DNA of 64,000 bases from Roseiarcus sp050012775 (GCA_050012775.1 JBEKGN010000003.1:139121-203120), one strand, 5' to 3'; positions 1-9,116 are shown, counted from the first letter of the stretch. The notes: generated by a model not told the origin, from the sequence alone. Numbers and translations: made by a program.

Positions 1-226
1 CCGAACGGTCCAGCATCCATCGCCAATCGGGTACGTGCTTCAGCGCGACCCAGGTCGGCGCGCCGAGCGCTCCGGCCAGATGCGCCACGGAGGTATCGGA
101 GGTGATCACGAGATCGCAGATCTTCATAACCGCCGCCGTGTCAAGGAATGCGTCGGGTCCGGCGTCGAATTCCTCGCCGAGGGTTTCCACACGCATTCCC
201 ATTGGGAGCGGTTGCTTTGGGGAGCA
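1..226 (-). pseudogene. Glycosyltransferase (TPR/GT9-type) fragment, runs off left edge
   Basis: Read on the minus strand, this stretch gives a peptide with the segments VITSDTSVAHLAGALG and WVALKHVPDWRWMLDRS. These are the conserved C-terminal signature of TPR-linked family-9 (ADP-heptose/O-GlcNAc-type) glycosyltransferases. The frame is closed upstream by a TGA at 227-229, and I cannot recognise the N-terminal TPR region or the first half of the catalytic domain between there and mobA. An ATG at 202 could start a short product, but the fold would be incomplete. It is therefore either a 5'-truncated remnant or a gene broken by a frameshift; the C-terminus lies outside the window. The family call is secure from the motif. 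Pseudogene status is inferred. Confidence 0.5.
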
Positions 227-411
227 TCAGTTCAATGATGCCGTGCGCCAGTCTCTGCAGCGGAAATTGAGGGCCGCGATTCCGTTTCAATGTCGATCTC
301 CAATTCGAGCGCGGAAACGAACCGCAGCGCAAAATGCGAGTCCATCCAAATTGCAAGTCGCCGAAAGCGATGCAAGCGTCGGCGACGACGGCGCCCGCTT
401 CCTTGGATGAA

Positions 412-1032
412 TCATCCCAGCCGCGCCTTAGCCGCCGCAAAATCTTCGGGGCTGTTGAGATTGGCGAAGGCGTCGTCGGCGTCGGCCGGCGCGAAGAAGA
501 CGCGGGCCGCGCCGAGGCGCGCCATCACGCGGCGCGGGCTCGCGTCGCCGCGCGCGATTTCCGCCGCGATTTCCCTTGCCGCGCGGTCGCGCCACAGCGC
601 GAACATCGGTTCGAGGCCGCGCGGGCTCTCGGCGACCGCTACGGGCGCGCCGCTCGCCGCCATCGCCGCAACGAGCCGCGCCACGAGGTCGAGCGGCAGG
701 AACGGCGCGTCGCACGGTGCGGTTGCGAGCAGCGAAAACCCTCGCCGCCGGGCGAAAGCAATGGCGGCGCTGACGCCGCGGAGCGGCCCGGCGAGGTCCG
801 CTCCGGCCCCGTCGGCGACGACGACGCAATCGAAGCCGCCGAATCGCGCGGCGTCGCCGTTGGCGTTGATGAAGAGCTCGGCGACCTGCGGGCGCAGGCG
901 CTCCACGACATGGGCGACGAGCGGACGCCCGGCGAGCGGAAGCAGCGCCTTTTCCGCGCCCATGCGCGTCGAGCGCCCGCCCGCGAGCACGACGCCGGCG
1001 ATTGGCTCGCGTTGGATCGGACTTCTCCTCAA
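412..1032 (-). CDS. mobA: Molybdenum cofactor guanylyltransferase MobA
   Basis: Transfers GMP from GTP to molybdopterin to give the guanine dinucleotide form of the molybdenum cofactor; cytoplasmic. The N-terminal nucleotide-binding motif LAGGRSTRMG lies about 15 residues in, followed by a lysine (EKALLPL), the APCDAPFLP segment and LEPMFALW, all typical of MobA/MobA-like NTP transferases. The product is about 206 aa, the family's normal size. The open frame extends to an ATG at 1197, but that would run through the start of the opposite gene and add 55 unrelated residues. I prefer TTG at 1032, close to a GAGGAGA purine run, but this start is uncertain. No molybdoenzyme gene is nearby. Confidence 0.85.
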   Translation of the reverse strand: MRRSPIQREPIAGVVLAGGRSTRMGAEKALLPLAGRPLVAHVVERLRPQVAELFINANGDAARFGGFDCVVVADGAGADLAGPLRGVSAAIAFARRRGFSLLATAPCDAPFLPLDLVARLVAAMAASGAPVAVAESPRGLEPMFALWRDRAAREIAAEIARGDASPRRVMARLGAARVFFAPADADDAFANLNSPEDFAAAKARLG

Positions 1033-1168
1033 ACCCGCGTGAAGGCCGCGCCGAAACCGCGTTGGCGCCGCAATTTCGCACGCAACTGTGTTATAGCCCA
1101 AAGTCCTTCGGCGATTAAACCGGCGCAACGCGCAATGTTTGGACTTAGGCGATCGGGAGGATGACGAG

Positions 1169-2305
1169 ATGGCGGCTGGACGTCGGCAATTCATCACGGG
1201 GCTCGGAATCGCCGCGGCCGGCGTCGGGCTGGCGAAGCCCGCCCTCGCCGATTCCGCGCCCGACGTGCAATGGCGGATGACGTCGAGTTTTCAGCCTCCG
1301 CTCGATCTCATCTACGGCGGCGGCGAAACGCTCGCTCGCGCGCTCGCCGATCTCACCGACGGTCATTTCACGCTTCGCATCGCGCCGGCCGGCGAAATCG
1401 CGCCCGCGCTGGAAGCGCTCGACGCGGTCGCCGACGGCAAGGCCGATTGCGCGCACACCGCGCTCGCCTACTACTGGAACAAGGATCCCAGCTTCGTCTT
1501 CGCCTCGTCAACGCCGTTCGGCATGAACGCGCGCCAGCACGCCGCCTGGCTGCAGGAAGGCGGCGGCGGCGACCTCATCGACGAGTTCCTCGCCGAGCGC
1601 AACGTTTTCGCCCTTCCCGCCGGCAACACCGGCGGGCAGATGGCGGGCTGGTTCCGCAAGGAAATTCACGGCCCCGGCGATTTCTCCGGGCTCAAGATGC
1701 GTATCGGCGGCTTCGCCGGCAAGGTGTTCCAGACCCTGGGCGCCGAGCCCGTGACGATTCCCAAGGACGCGGTCTACGCCGCCCTCGAATCGGGCGCGCT
1801 CGACGCGTTCGAATGGGTCGGGCCCTACGACGACGAGAAATTCGGCGAGCGCAAGGACGCGCCCAAGGATGCGCCCAAGCCGGTCATTTCGAAGGTCGCG
1901 CCCAACTATTATTACCCCGGCTGGTGGAAGGGCGGGATGCAGTTGCATCTCGTCGTCGCCAAGGACAAGTTCGAGGCGTTGCCGAAGGCCTATCAGGCGG
2001 CGTTGCGCGCGGCGGCCGCGATCGCCAACGCCTCGGTCCTCGCCAAATACGACGCCGCCAATCCCGCCGCGTTGAAGCGCCTCGTCGTCGGCGGCGCGCA
2101 GCTGCGCCTCTTCCCGCAGGACGCGCTCGAGGCTTGCTACAAAACCGCCAACGATCTCTACGCGCAGCTCGGCGCCGACAATCCTAAGTTCAAGAAAATC
2201 GCCGATTCCTACATGGCTTTCCGCGCCGACGAATATCTGTGGTGGCAGGTGGCGGAATATTCCTTCGACAATTTCATGATCCGCGAGCGGCGCAGCAAAT
2301 CCTAG
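1169..2305 (+). CDS. TRAP transporter solute-binding protein (DctP family)
   Basis: Periplasmic binding component of a tripartite ATP-independent periplasmic transporter, about 378 aa. The N-terminus has a twin-arginine-like signal (GRRQFITGLG, then a hydrophobic run ending in AKPALA), so export may go through Tat. The body has the DctP layout, including GGQMAGWFRKEI, the GLKMRIGGFAGKVFQTLGA segment and VYAALESGALDAFEWVGP, the strand-switch region that contacts the carboxylate in TakP-like proteins. ATG at 1169 is preceded by GGGAGG. A TTG further upstream is open but lacks support. No DctQ/DctM membrane genes lie beside it; the neighbour is a monocarboxylate symporter. Ligand unknown, probably an organic acid. 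Confidence 0.9.
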   Translation: MAAGRRQFITGLGIAAAGVGLAKPALADSAPDVQWRMTSSFQPPLDLIYGGGETLARALADLTDGHFTLRIAPAGEIAPALEALDAVADGKADCAHTALAYYWNKDPSFVFASSTPFGMNARQHAAWLQEGGGGDLIDEFLAERNVFALPAGNTGGQMAGWFRKEIHGPGDFSGLKMRIGGFAGKVFQTLGAEPVTIPKDAVYAALESGALDAFEWVGPYDDEKFGERKDAPKDAPKPVISKVAPNYYYPGWWKGGMQLHLVVAKDKFEALPKAYQAALRAAAAIANASVLAKYDAANPAALKRLVVGGAQLRLFPQDALEACYKTANDLYAQLGADNPKFKKIADSYMAFRADEYLWWQVAEYSFDNFMIRERRSKS

Positions 2306-2333
2306 CCGCGCCGCCCTGTCGCGCCGGAGGCCT

Positions 2334-3908
2334 TCACGCCGCGACGCTGTCCTCGTAATCGGCCGGCGCGGTTTCGTCCGGGGCGCTCGAACGCCAGACA
2401 AGGGACAGGAGCGTCGCCACGATGACGTTGACGATGACCGCGGTCAGGCCGTTGTAGGCGGCGAAGCCGAGGCCGAGATCGACGTGGCCGATCAGCGGAA
2501 CGTCCCAGTTCAGCGCGTGGACGGGAACCCAGGCTTTTTCGCCCCAGGCCAGCGACGTGCCGACGATCATGCCCGCCGCCCAGCCGCCCAGCAGCGCCGG
2601 CCCGCTGAACCAGCGGGTGTAGAGGCCGAAGATCATCGCGGGGAAGATCTGCACCATCCACACGCCGCCGAGCAGTTGCAGATCGAGCGCGAATTGCGTC
2701 GGCATGAAGAAGATCACCAGCAGCGCGCCGACTTTGACGATCAGCGAAACGAGCTTGGCGATCACCGATTCCTCGCGGGGCGTCATCTCGGGATGGATGA
2801 AGGGCTTCCAGATGTTGCGGGTGAACGTGTTGGCGGCGCCGATCGACATCACCGCGGCGGGAACGAGCGCGCCGAGCGCGATCGCCGCGAAGCAGAATCC
2901 GGCGAACCAATCGGGGAAGGCCCAGAGCACGAGCTGCGGCACCGCGTCCTGCGGCGAGGCGACCTTGACGCCCGCGGCGAGCGCCATCACGCCAAGCAGC
3001 GCGACGAGGCCGAGCACGAACGAATAGGCCGGCAGCGTCATGGTGTTGAAACGGATCGCCCGGCCGCTCGAGGCGGCGAGCGTTCCCGTGAGCGCGTGCG
3101 GGTACATGAACAGCGCCATCGCCGAGCCGATCGCCAGGGTAATGTACGGACCGACTTGCCCAGGCGTCAGCGTCAAGCCGGCGGCGAGCTTCGGATTGAC
3201 GGCGACCTTGGCCGCGTAGGCTTTGCCCGCCGCCGCGAAGATCGCGCCGAAACCGCCGAGCTCGTAAGGGATGACGACGATCGCCGCGATGATGAAGATG
3301 TAGATCATCGCGTCCTTGACGAAGGCGATCATCGCCGGCGCGCGCAGGCCGCTCTTGTAGGTGTAGAGCGCGAGAATCACGAAAGCGATGGTGATCGGCG
3401 CGTGCTGCATCATGCCTTCGCCGGAAAATCCGAGCGCGAGGATCACCTTCTCCAGGCCGACGAGCTGCAACGCGATATAGGGCATGGTGGCGAGGATGCC
3501 GGTGGCCGCGACCGCCAGCTCGAGCCAGCCGTTTCCGTAACGGCCGAGCACGAAGTCGCCGGCCGTCATGTAGCCGTGCTTGTGCGAGACCGCCCACAGA
3601 CGCGGCAACGCGAGATAAAGGAAGGGATAGATGATGATGGTATAAGGGACGGCGAAGAAACCGTAGGCGCCGATGGCGAACACGACCGCGGGAATGGCGA
3701 TCACGGTATAGGCGGTGTAGAGGTCGCCGCCGAGCAGGAACCAGGTGATCCAGGGGCCGAAGCGCCGCCCCCCTAAGCCCCATTCATTGATGTGGTCGAG
3801 GTCGGCCGCCTTCCAGCGCGAGGCGAGAAAGCCGAGTACGGTGACGAGCGCGAAGAAGAAGACGAAGATAGTCGCCGCGACGACGTTGAGACGCTCGAAC
3901 ATGCTCAC
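2334..3908 (-). CDS. mctP: Sodium:solute symporter, monocarboxylate permease MctP-like
   Basis: Inner-membrane transporter of the SSF (solute:sodium symporter) family, 524 aa, with about 13 hydrophobic segments across its length. The N-terminal INEWGLGGRRFGPWITWFLLGGDLYTAYT and the central LVPAAVMSIGAANTFTRNIW segment are typical of the MctP branch, whose rhizobial member takes up lactate, pyruvate, propionate and alanine. The substrate is inferred from family only. The start is a GTG at 3908 that overlaps the stop of the upstream DUF3311 gene as GTGA, implying translational coupling; an ATG two codons later is possible. The small-partner/symporter pair is a common arrangement. Confidence 0.88.
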   Translation of the reverse strand: MSMFERLNVVAATIFVFFFALVTVLGFLASRWKAADLDHINEWGLGGRRFGPWITWFLLGGDLYTAYTVIAIPAVVFAIGAYGFFAVPYTIIIYPFLYLALPRLWAVSHKHGYMTAGDFVLGRYGNGWLELAVAATGILATMPYIALQLVGLEKVILALGFSGEGMMQHAPITIAFVILALYTYKSGLRAPAMIAFVKDAMIYIFIIAAIVVIPYELGGFGAIFAAAGKAYAAKVAVNPKLAAGLTLTPGQVGPYITLAIGSAMALFMYPHALTGTLAASSGRAIRFNTMTLPAYSFVLGLVALLGVMALAAGVKVASPQDAVPQLVLWAFPDWFAGFCFAAIALGALVPAAVMSIGAANTFTRNIWKPFIHPEMTPREESVIAKLVSLIVKVGALLVIFFMPTQFALDLQLLGGVWMVQIFPAMIFGLYTRWFSGPALLGGWAAGMIVGTSLAWGEKAWVPVHALNWDVPLIGHVDLGLGFAAYNGLTAVIVNVIVATLLSLVWRSSAPDETAPADYEDSVAA

Positions 3909-4075
3909 GCCTTCCCGACGCGGTCGGCGGCGTAGATCGCGAGCGCGGAAACCGGGACGAGCAGCAGCTGGAACCAGTAAAAGAACGGCACGCCGAAAAG
4001 CTCGGGGCTCGTCGAATTATAGAGCGGCGTCCATAGCGCGATCACGCACGGGATCAGCAGCAACAGATATTTCAT
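3905..4075 (-). CDS. DUF3311 small membrane protein, symporter partner
   Basis: A 56-residue protein beginning MKYLLLLIPCVIALWTPLYN with a second hydrophobic stretch around FFYWFQLLLVPVSALAIYAA, so two transmembrane helices. This is the DUF3311 pattern: a short membrane protein encoded directly upstream of SSF symporters. The ATG at 4075 follows a GGGGGGAAA Shine-Dalgarno sequence, and the stop overlaps the mctP GTG by four bases. It is probably an accessory subunit or stabiliser of the symporter, by analogy with two-subunit SSF permeases; that role is inferred. Too short to be caught by many gene callers. Confidence 0.82.
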   Translation of the reverse strand: MKYLLLLIPCVIALWTPLYNSTSPELFGVPFFYWFQLLLVPVSALAIYAADRVGKA

Positions 4076-4340
4076 CGGTTTCCCCCCGGATGGCGCTCGG
4101 CGCGGACGCGGCCGCGTCGTTCGCCGCGGGCCTCGGCGAGGCTTAGCGAGATTCGCCGCGACGGTCGAGGGGCGTCGGCGCCTCGCGGCGTCATGGCGAC
4201 GAGGCCGAGGCCGCGCCTAGGGCGAGCGCAAAGCGCCACACTGGCGACAGCCTCGCCGGGAAGCGCGGCGAGATTCTCGCTCACGGCCCGACGCGACGAG
4301 AACGCCCCTAAAATCGAAGGTCCTTGGCGGCGCGATCGGT

Positions 4341-4386
4341 TTGACAGGCAATATGTTATAACATAACATGAATAACGTTATAACAT
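4341..4386 (+). promoter_or_regulatory. Promoter with two Zur-like operators for the TonB receptor operon
   Basis: A TTGACA (4341-4346) and TAACAT (4364-4369) with a 17-base spacer make a good sigma-70 promoter. Lying on it are two palindromes: ATGTTATAACAT (4353-4364, perfect) and ACGTTATAACAT (4375-4386, one base off). Their centres are 22 bases apart, about two helical turns. The core matches the alphaproteobacterial Zur box (TGTTATAAnnTAACA-like). Both would block RNA polymerase when bound. The rest of the gap between 4076 and 4443 shows no gene. Regulator identity is inferred from the motif. Confidence 0.7.
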
Positions 4387-4443
4387 GTCAGTCAGCGCGC
4401 AAAAGCGTCTGCGTGCGGCGCTCGTTCGACAGTGGGGGTGAAA

Positions 4444-6702
4444 ATGCGGTCTCCGGTTCGGCACGTTGCGGCTCTTTGCCTTTCGGTTGCAGTTTCTGCG
4501 GGCTTGCGCGGCGTTTCGATCGCGCAGACCAACCTGCCCGAAGTCACCGTCACCCAACCCTCGCCCGTCCCGCCCCATCCCAAGGCGGTCAAACAGACCG
4601 CCCGGCGACGCGCGCCGGGCGCCGCGACCGCTCGGCAGGCCGCGCCGGCGCCGCCGCAAACCGGCGAGGCCACGCCTGGCGCGCCGGCGCGGCAGCTTGC
4701 GGCCAAGACCACGGCCCTCGACCAGACGCGCGGCAATATCTTGCCGCGGATCGGCGCGAACGCCTACGACCTCGGGCAAGCGACCGTCGCCGCCTTGCCG
4801 CAAGGCGACGACGCGCCGATCGAAAAGGTCCTGTTGCAAACCCCGGGGTTTTCGCAGGATTCGGCGGCGAGCGGCGCCCTGCATTTGCGCAATGAACACG
4901 CCAACGTTCAATATCGCATCGACGGCGTCCTTTTGCCCGATGGCGTCACGGGCTTCGGTCAGGTTCTCGACAGCGGCCTGATCGGCAATATCGGGGTCAT
5001 CGACGGCGCGCTTCCCGCCCAATATGGGCTGCATACATCCGGGATCGTCGACATCACGACGAAGAGCGGCGCCTTCGACGGCGGCGGCGCAGTCAGCATC
5101 TACGGCGGCAGCCGCCAAACGATAACGCCGAGCGTCGAATACGGCGGCACGATCGGCAATACGCAGTATTTTTTCGCCGGCCGCTATTTCGGCAGCAACG
5201 AGGGCATCGAGAATCCGACCTCGAGCGTCAACGCCATTCACGATCACTCCGATCAGGGCAAATTCTTCGGTTACGTTTCAAGCGTCTTTGGCGACGGCGC
5301 GCGGTTCACCCTCATTACGGGCGCCGCGGACGGCGTGTATCAAATTCCCAACAATCCCAATCAGCCGCAAGCGTTCCCGCTTCCGGGATATGCGAATTTC
5401 AACTCCTCCCAGATCAACGAGAATCAGTACGAGCAAAACTATTTCACCCTGGCCGCCTTGCAACAAACGGTGGGGAACGTCGACTACCAGATTTCCGCCT
5501 TTTCGCGATACAGCTCGCTTCGCTTCGATCCCGATCCGATCGGCGATCTCATCTTCAACGGCGTCGCCTCCACCGTCGTACGAAATAGCTTCCTCAACGG
5601 CGTTCAGGGCGACGCGGCCGTTCGGCTCAATGACGCGCACACGTTGCGCATCGGCTTCAGCGGCAGCGGCGAACAAACGCTCGCCAGCGACGCCTCGGTC
5701 GTCTTTCCCGTCGACGGTTCCGGCACTGTCAATGGTCCCCCCTTCGCGACGCCGACCGATGCGAGTTCGCGGACGGGTTGGCTGCTCGGCGTCTACGCGC
5801 AGGACGAATGGAAGATCGCCAACAAGCTGACGCTGAACGCGGGCCTGCGATTCGACCAGATGTACGAGTACGTCGACGCCAATCAGCTGAGCCCCCGCGC
5901 CAGCCTGACGTATACGCCGACGGACAGCACGACGCTTCACGCCGGCTACGCCCGCTATTTCACGCCGCCCGAGATGGCGCTCGCCGCGCCGACCAATCTG
6001 GCCGAGTTCGCCGGCACCACGCAGCAGCCGACGGTCAACCTCGACAGCCCGGTCGAGCCGGAACGGTCGAACGTCTTCGACGTCGGCGTCGACCAAAAGC
6101 TGGGGCATGGCCTCACGGCCGGCCTCGACGCCTACTACAAGAGAGCGACCGACTTGCTCGACGATGGGCAGTTCGGCCAAGCCAACACGTTGACCGCGTT
6201 CAACTACGCCAAGGGATGGAACGAAGGCGTCGAGGGCAAGTTCAACTACCAAGCCGGCGATTTCTCGGCCTACGGCAATCTCGCCTGGGGCCACCAATAC
6301 GCCACCGACTTCGTCTCGAACCAGTTCCTCATCGACTCGGCGACCTACGACTATGCGCTAACGCATTATATCCCGACCGACCATTCGCAAGTCTGGACCG
6401 GGTCGGCCGGCGCGACGTACCTTTGGATGGGCACGCGATTCGGCGCCGACCTCATTTTTGGCAGCGGCCTGCGCGCCGGATTCGCCAACCTCGAGACGGT
6501 TCCCGCCTACTCCCAAGTCAATCTCGGCCTGTCGCGCGAATTCAAATGGTCGCCGAATTACAAGCCTCTGACCGTGCGCTTCGACATCGTGAACGTGCTG
6601 GATTCGACTTACGTGATTCGAGACGGGACCGGCATCGGCGTCTTCGCCCCGCAATATGGGCCGCGACGCGGCTTCTTCCTCGGGCTTTCGCAGGCGTTGT
6701 GA
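4444..6702 (+). CDS. TonB-dependent outer-membrane receptor
   Basis: About 752 aa. It has a signal peptide (MRSPVRHVAALCLSVAVSAGLRGVSIAQ), a proline/alanine-rich N-terminal spacer, and a plug domain (APIEKVLLQTPGFSQ, then HLRNEHANVQYRIDGVLLP and SGIVDITTKSG). A 22-strand-type barrel follows and ends in a terminal aromatic/hydrophobic strand (RRGFFLGLSQAL). Transport would be energised by the exbB-exbD-tonB genes just downstream. ATG at 4444 is chosen because it gives a clean signal peptide after a GGGGGTG purine run. The promoter carries Zur-like boxes, so the likely cargo is zinc or a zinc chelate; nothing in the barrel fixes this. The receptor shows only scattered histidines (for example AIHDHSD), not the long His loop of classic ZnuD. 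Confidence 0.92.
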   Translation: MRSPVRHVAALCLSVAVSAGLRGVSIAQTNLPEVTVTQPSPVPPHPKAVKQTARRRAPGAATARQAAPAPPQTGEATPGAPARQLAAKTTALDQTRGNILPRIGANAYDLGQATVAALPQGDDAPIEKVLLQTPGFSQDSAASGALHLRNEHANVQYRIDGVLLPDGVTGFGQVLDSGLIGNIGVIDGALPAQYGLHTSGIVDITTKSGAFDGGGAVSIYGGSRQTITPSVEYGGTIGNTQYFFAGRYFGSNEGIENPTSSVNAIHDHSDQGKFFGYVSSVFGDGARFTLITGAADGVYQIPNNPNQPQAFPLPGYANFNSSQINENQYEQNYFTLAALQQTVGNVDYQISAFSRYSSLRFDPDPIGDLIFNGVASTVVRNSFLNGVQGDAAVRLNDAHTLRIGFSGSGEQTLASDASVVFPVDGSGTVNGPPFATPTDASSRTGWLLGVYAQDEWKIANKLTLNAGLRFDQMYEYVDANQLSPRASLTYTPTDSTTLHAGYARYFTPPEMALAAPTNLAEFAGTTQQPTVNLDSPVEPERSNVFDVGVDQKLGHGLTAGLDAYYKRATDLLDDGQFGQANTLTAFNYAKGWNEGVEGKFNYQAGDFSAYGNLAWGHQYATDFVSNQFLIDSATYDYALTHYIPTDHSQVWTGSAGATYLWMGTRFGADLIFGSGLRAGFANLETVPAYSQVNLGLSREFKWSPNYKPLTVRFDIVNVLDSTYVIRDGTGIGVFAPQYGPRRGFFLGLSQAL

Positions 6703-6811
6703 CGGCGCGCCGGCGCCGAAGCCGTCCGCGTCCTCATCATTGGGGGAGAGGGCGAGTCATCGACGGCTCGCCTGCGCATTCATCGCAGTCTCGCCCTAGG
6801 AATCGAATGGG

Positions 6812-7741
6812 ATGACGATGATCGCAAGAATTTCCAGAACCGCCGCGGGGCTCGTCGTGGCGATCGCCTTTCTCGGCGCGCTAACCCTCGCGAGCGATGC
6901 GCAAATCGGGCCGCCGGCGGATGCCGCGGCTGGCGTCGCCGCGCCTGACAAGAACGTGAGCGCCACGGCAAAGCCGCCGGACGCCGCCTCCGAGCCGATG
7001 ACGGCCCCGTCGCTGGCGCCGATGTCGTTGTTGCCTAAAGACCTGTCGCCGTGGGGCATGTTTTCGACCGCCACCTTTGTCGTCAAGGCGGTGATGGTCT
7101 GTCTCGCGCTCGCCTCCGTCGCGACCTGGACGGCCGCCTTGGCCAAGGGCTTCGAGCTCATCATGACCAAGCGGGAATTGCGAAAGCAAATCGACGCCCT
7201 GGCGCAATCCGCCTCGCTCGCGGAGGCGGCCCGGCGCTTAGGGGGACGAAATATTCTAGAAATTCCCGCGCTGGCGGCGATCGGCGAACTCGAGATGTCC
7301 GGCGATCTATCCAACGTCGCCGGCGTCAAGGAGCGCATCGCCTCGCGGCTCGAGCGCCTCGAAGCGGCCGCCGGCCGTCGCATGACGCGCGGCACGGGCG
7401 TGCTGGCGACCACCGGGGCGATCGCGCCCTTCGTCGGCCTGTTCGGCACGGTATGGGGCATTATGAACAGTTTCATCGGCATATCCAAGCAGCACACGAC
7501 CAATCTCGCCGTCGTCGCGCCGGGCATCGCCGAAGCCCTGCTCGCGACGGCGATGGGCCTTGTCGCCGCCATTCCGGCGGTGGTCGTGTACAACATGTTT
7601 TCGCGTTCGATCGCAGGCTATCGCGCGTTTTACGGCGACGGGACCGCGGAGATTCTTCGCTTGGCCAGCCGCGATCTCGATCGCTTCGCGCAGAAGACGT
7701 CGTCGCGGCTCGCCGCGAAAACAGCCTCTGCGGCGGAGTAG
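6812..7741 (+). CDS. exbB: ExbB, proton-channel subunit of the TonB motor
   Basis: 309 aa inner-membrane protein of the MotA/TolQ/ExbB family. It has an N-terminal signal-like hydrophobic segment and an Ala/Pro-rich periplasmic linker of about 60 residues. The three ExbB helices follow; the last two lie around TGAIAPFVGLFGTVWGIMNSF and AEALLATAMGLVAAIPAVVVYNMF, which carry the conserved Gly, Thr and Pro positions. With ExbD it forms the channel that couples the proton gradient to TonB. It sits 109 bases after the receptor and three bases before exbD. The long N-terminal extension is typical of alphaproteobacterial and pseudomonad ExbB. Confidence 0.95.
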   Translation: MTMIARISRTAAGLVVAIAFLGALTLASDAQIGPPADAAAGVAAPDKNVSATAKPPDAASEPMTAPSLAPMSLLPKDLSPWGMFSTATFVVKAVMVCLALASVATWTAALAKGFELIMTKRELRKQIDALAQSASLAEAARRLGGRNILEIPALAAIGELEMSGDLSNVAGVKERIASRLERLEAAAGRRMTRGTGVLATTGAIAPFVGLFGTVWGIMNSFIGISKQHTTNLAVVAPGIAEALLATAMGLVAAIPAVVVYNMFSRSIAGYRAFYGDGTAEILRLASRDLDRFAQKTSSRLAAKTASAAE

Positions 7742-7744
7742 GCG

Positions 7745-8170
7745 ATGAGCGTTCGTCTCGATCATGGCGAAAGCGATCTCAAGGAGACGCATGAGATCAA
7801 CGTCACGCCCTTCATCGACGTCATCCTCGTGCTGCTGATCATCTTCATGATCGCGGCGCCGCTGGCGACCGTCGATGTTTCGGTCGATCTGCCCGCCTCC
7901 AACGCGCAGCCGCGGCAACGCCCGGAAAAGCCCTTGTTCGTCACGCTGAAGGCCGATCTCTCGCTGGCGATCGGCGACGATTCCGTTTCGCGCGACGCCC
8001 TCGGCGCGGCGCTCGATCGGGCGACCAACGGCGACAAGGAGCGACGCGTCTATCTCAGGGCGGACAGAAGCGTGGCCTATGGCGATCTGATGCAAGCGAT
8101 GAACGGCCTGCGAGCCGCCGGCTATCTGAAACTGGCGCTGGTCGGCTTGGAATCGGACGCCGCGCGGTGA
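7745..8170 (+). CDS. exbD: ExbD, stator subunit of the TonB motor
   Basis: 141 aa, with a short cytoplasmic N-terminus, a single transmembrane helix (VTPFIDVILVLLIIFMIAAPL) carrying the essential membrane aspartate, and a periplasmic domain ending in YGDLMQAMNGLRAAGYLKLALVG. This is the standard ExbD/TolR layout and length. The start follows the exbB stop directly, and the stop overlaps the tonB GTG by four bases, so the three motor genes are translationally coupled. ExbD rather than TolR is preferred because of the tonB and receptor neighbours. Confidence 0.95.
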   Translation: MSVRLDHGESDLKETHEINVTPFIDVILVLLIIFMIAAPLATVDVSVDLPASNAQPRQRPEKPLFVTLKADLSLAIGDDSVSRDALGAALDRATNGDKERRVYLRADRSVAYGDLMQAMNGLRAAGYLKLALVGLESDAAR

Positions 8171-9003
8171 CGGCGTCGATTCGAATCGCCGGCGATCGCG
8201 GAGGCGCCGGGCTCCTTCGCTGGGGCGTTTGCGGGTTCCTCGTTCTGGCCGCGCACGCTCTGGCGCTGGCTTCGCTTCGTCCCGATGTCGAAGACGCCGA
8301 CGCCGACTCGGGCAGTCCCGTCGCCTTCATCGAGCTGGCGCCGATGGCGGTCGCTGCGCCCGCGCCGCCGAGCGATCTCGCGCCAGGCCCGGTCCAATCC
8401 GACAGCGAAGCCAACGACAGCGAAAGGCAAGTCTCCCCGCCCTCCGTTGAACGGCCCGAGGCCGAGCCGAAGACCGCGGCCCTCGATCCGCCGCCGCCCC
8501 TGGAGGCGCCGCAAAATCAAACGGCCGAAGCGCCCGCCGCGTCCGATCCCCCTCCGCCCGTCGAGACGCCTGCGCCGCCCCCGCAGCCGATCGCAGCGCA
8601 GGCGGACCCGCCCTCGGAGGTCTCCGTGCCCTCGGCGCCGCCGAGCGCGGCTGAAATCGCGCCGCAGCCGGCGGGCCCTGCGATCGGCCGCGTCGAGCCC
8701 GTGACGTCGCCGCGAACCGCGCGTTGGCAGCTCTCGCTGGTGGCTCATATCGAACGCTTCAAGCGCTATCCCAATCAAGGCGGAGGAAAGTTTGGCGTCG
8801 CCCGTCTCGCCTTCACGATCGATCGGCAGGGTCGCCTGCGCGACGTTCGCGTCGTCGGCGGCTCCGGCTCGCCAATTCTAGACGAAGAGGCGCTCGCGAC
8901 GATCAAGCGCGCGGAGCCCTTCCCGGCGCCGCCCGATAGCGTCTCCGACGATGAACTCTCCTTCGTCCTGCCGATTCGCTATGCGCCGTCGGCGGAACGC
9001 TAG
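8167..9003 (+). CDS. tonB: TonB family energy-transducing protein
   Basis: 278 aa. One N-terminal transmembrane helix (WGVCGFLVLAAHALALAS) is followed by a proline/glutamate-rich periplasmic spacer of about 150 residues. The C-terminal TonB domain has RYPNQGGGKFGVARLAFTIDRQG, VVGGSGSPILDEEALATIKRAEPFPAPP and LPIRY. It links ExbBD to the TonB box of the receptor. Translation starts at a GTG embedded in the exbD stop (GTGA). This is a dedicated TonB for the receptor at 4444, and the whole set probably shares the Zur-like promoter, although internal promoters were not excluded. Confidence 0.94.
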   Translation: MTASIRIAGDRGGAGLLRWGVCGFLVLAAHALALASLRPDVEDADADSGSPVAFIELAPMAVAAPAPPSDLAPGPVQSDSEANDSERQVSPPSVERPEAEPKTAALDPPPPLEAPQNQTAEAPAASDPPPPVETPAPPPQPIAAQADPPSEVSVPSAPPSAAEIAPQPAGPAIGRVEPVTSPRTARWQLSLVAHIERFKRYPNQGGGKFGVARLAFTIDRQGRLRDVRVVGGSGSPILDEEALATIKRAEPFPAPPDSVSDDELSFVLPIRYAPSAER

Positions 9004-9116
9004 CGCACGGACTCAACGATAGCGGGTGGCCGATGCGGCGGCGCAGGCCGCGGCCGTCGACGATCTTGACTTCGTTCGCGCCGGGCCAATACTCGGCGGC
9101 GCAAGCGGGGGGCTCG

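Noticed and set aside
2484..3776. 430-aa open frame antisense to mctP
   Set aside because: Composition-driven shadow of a clear 13-helix symporter.
4072..4284. 70-aa minus-strand frame ahead of the DUF3311 gene
   Set aside because: No Shine-Dalgarno sequence, random composition, and it overlaps the well-supported DUF3311 start.
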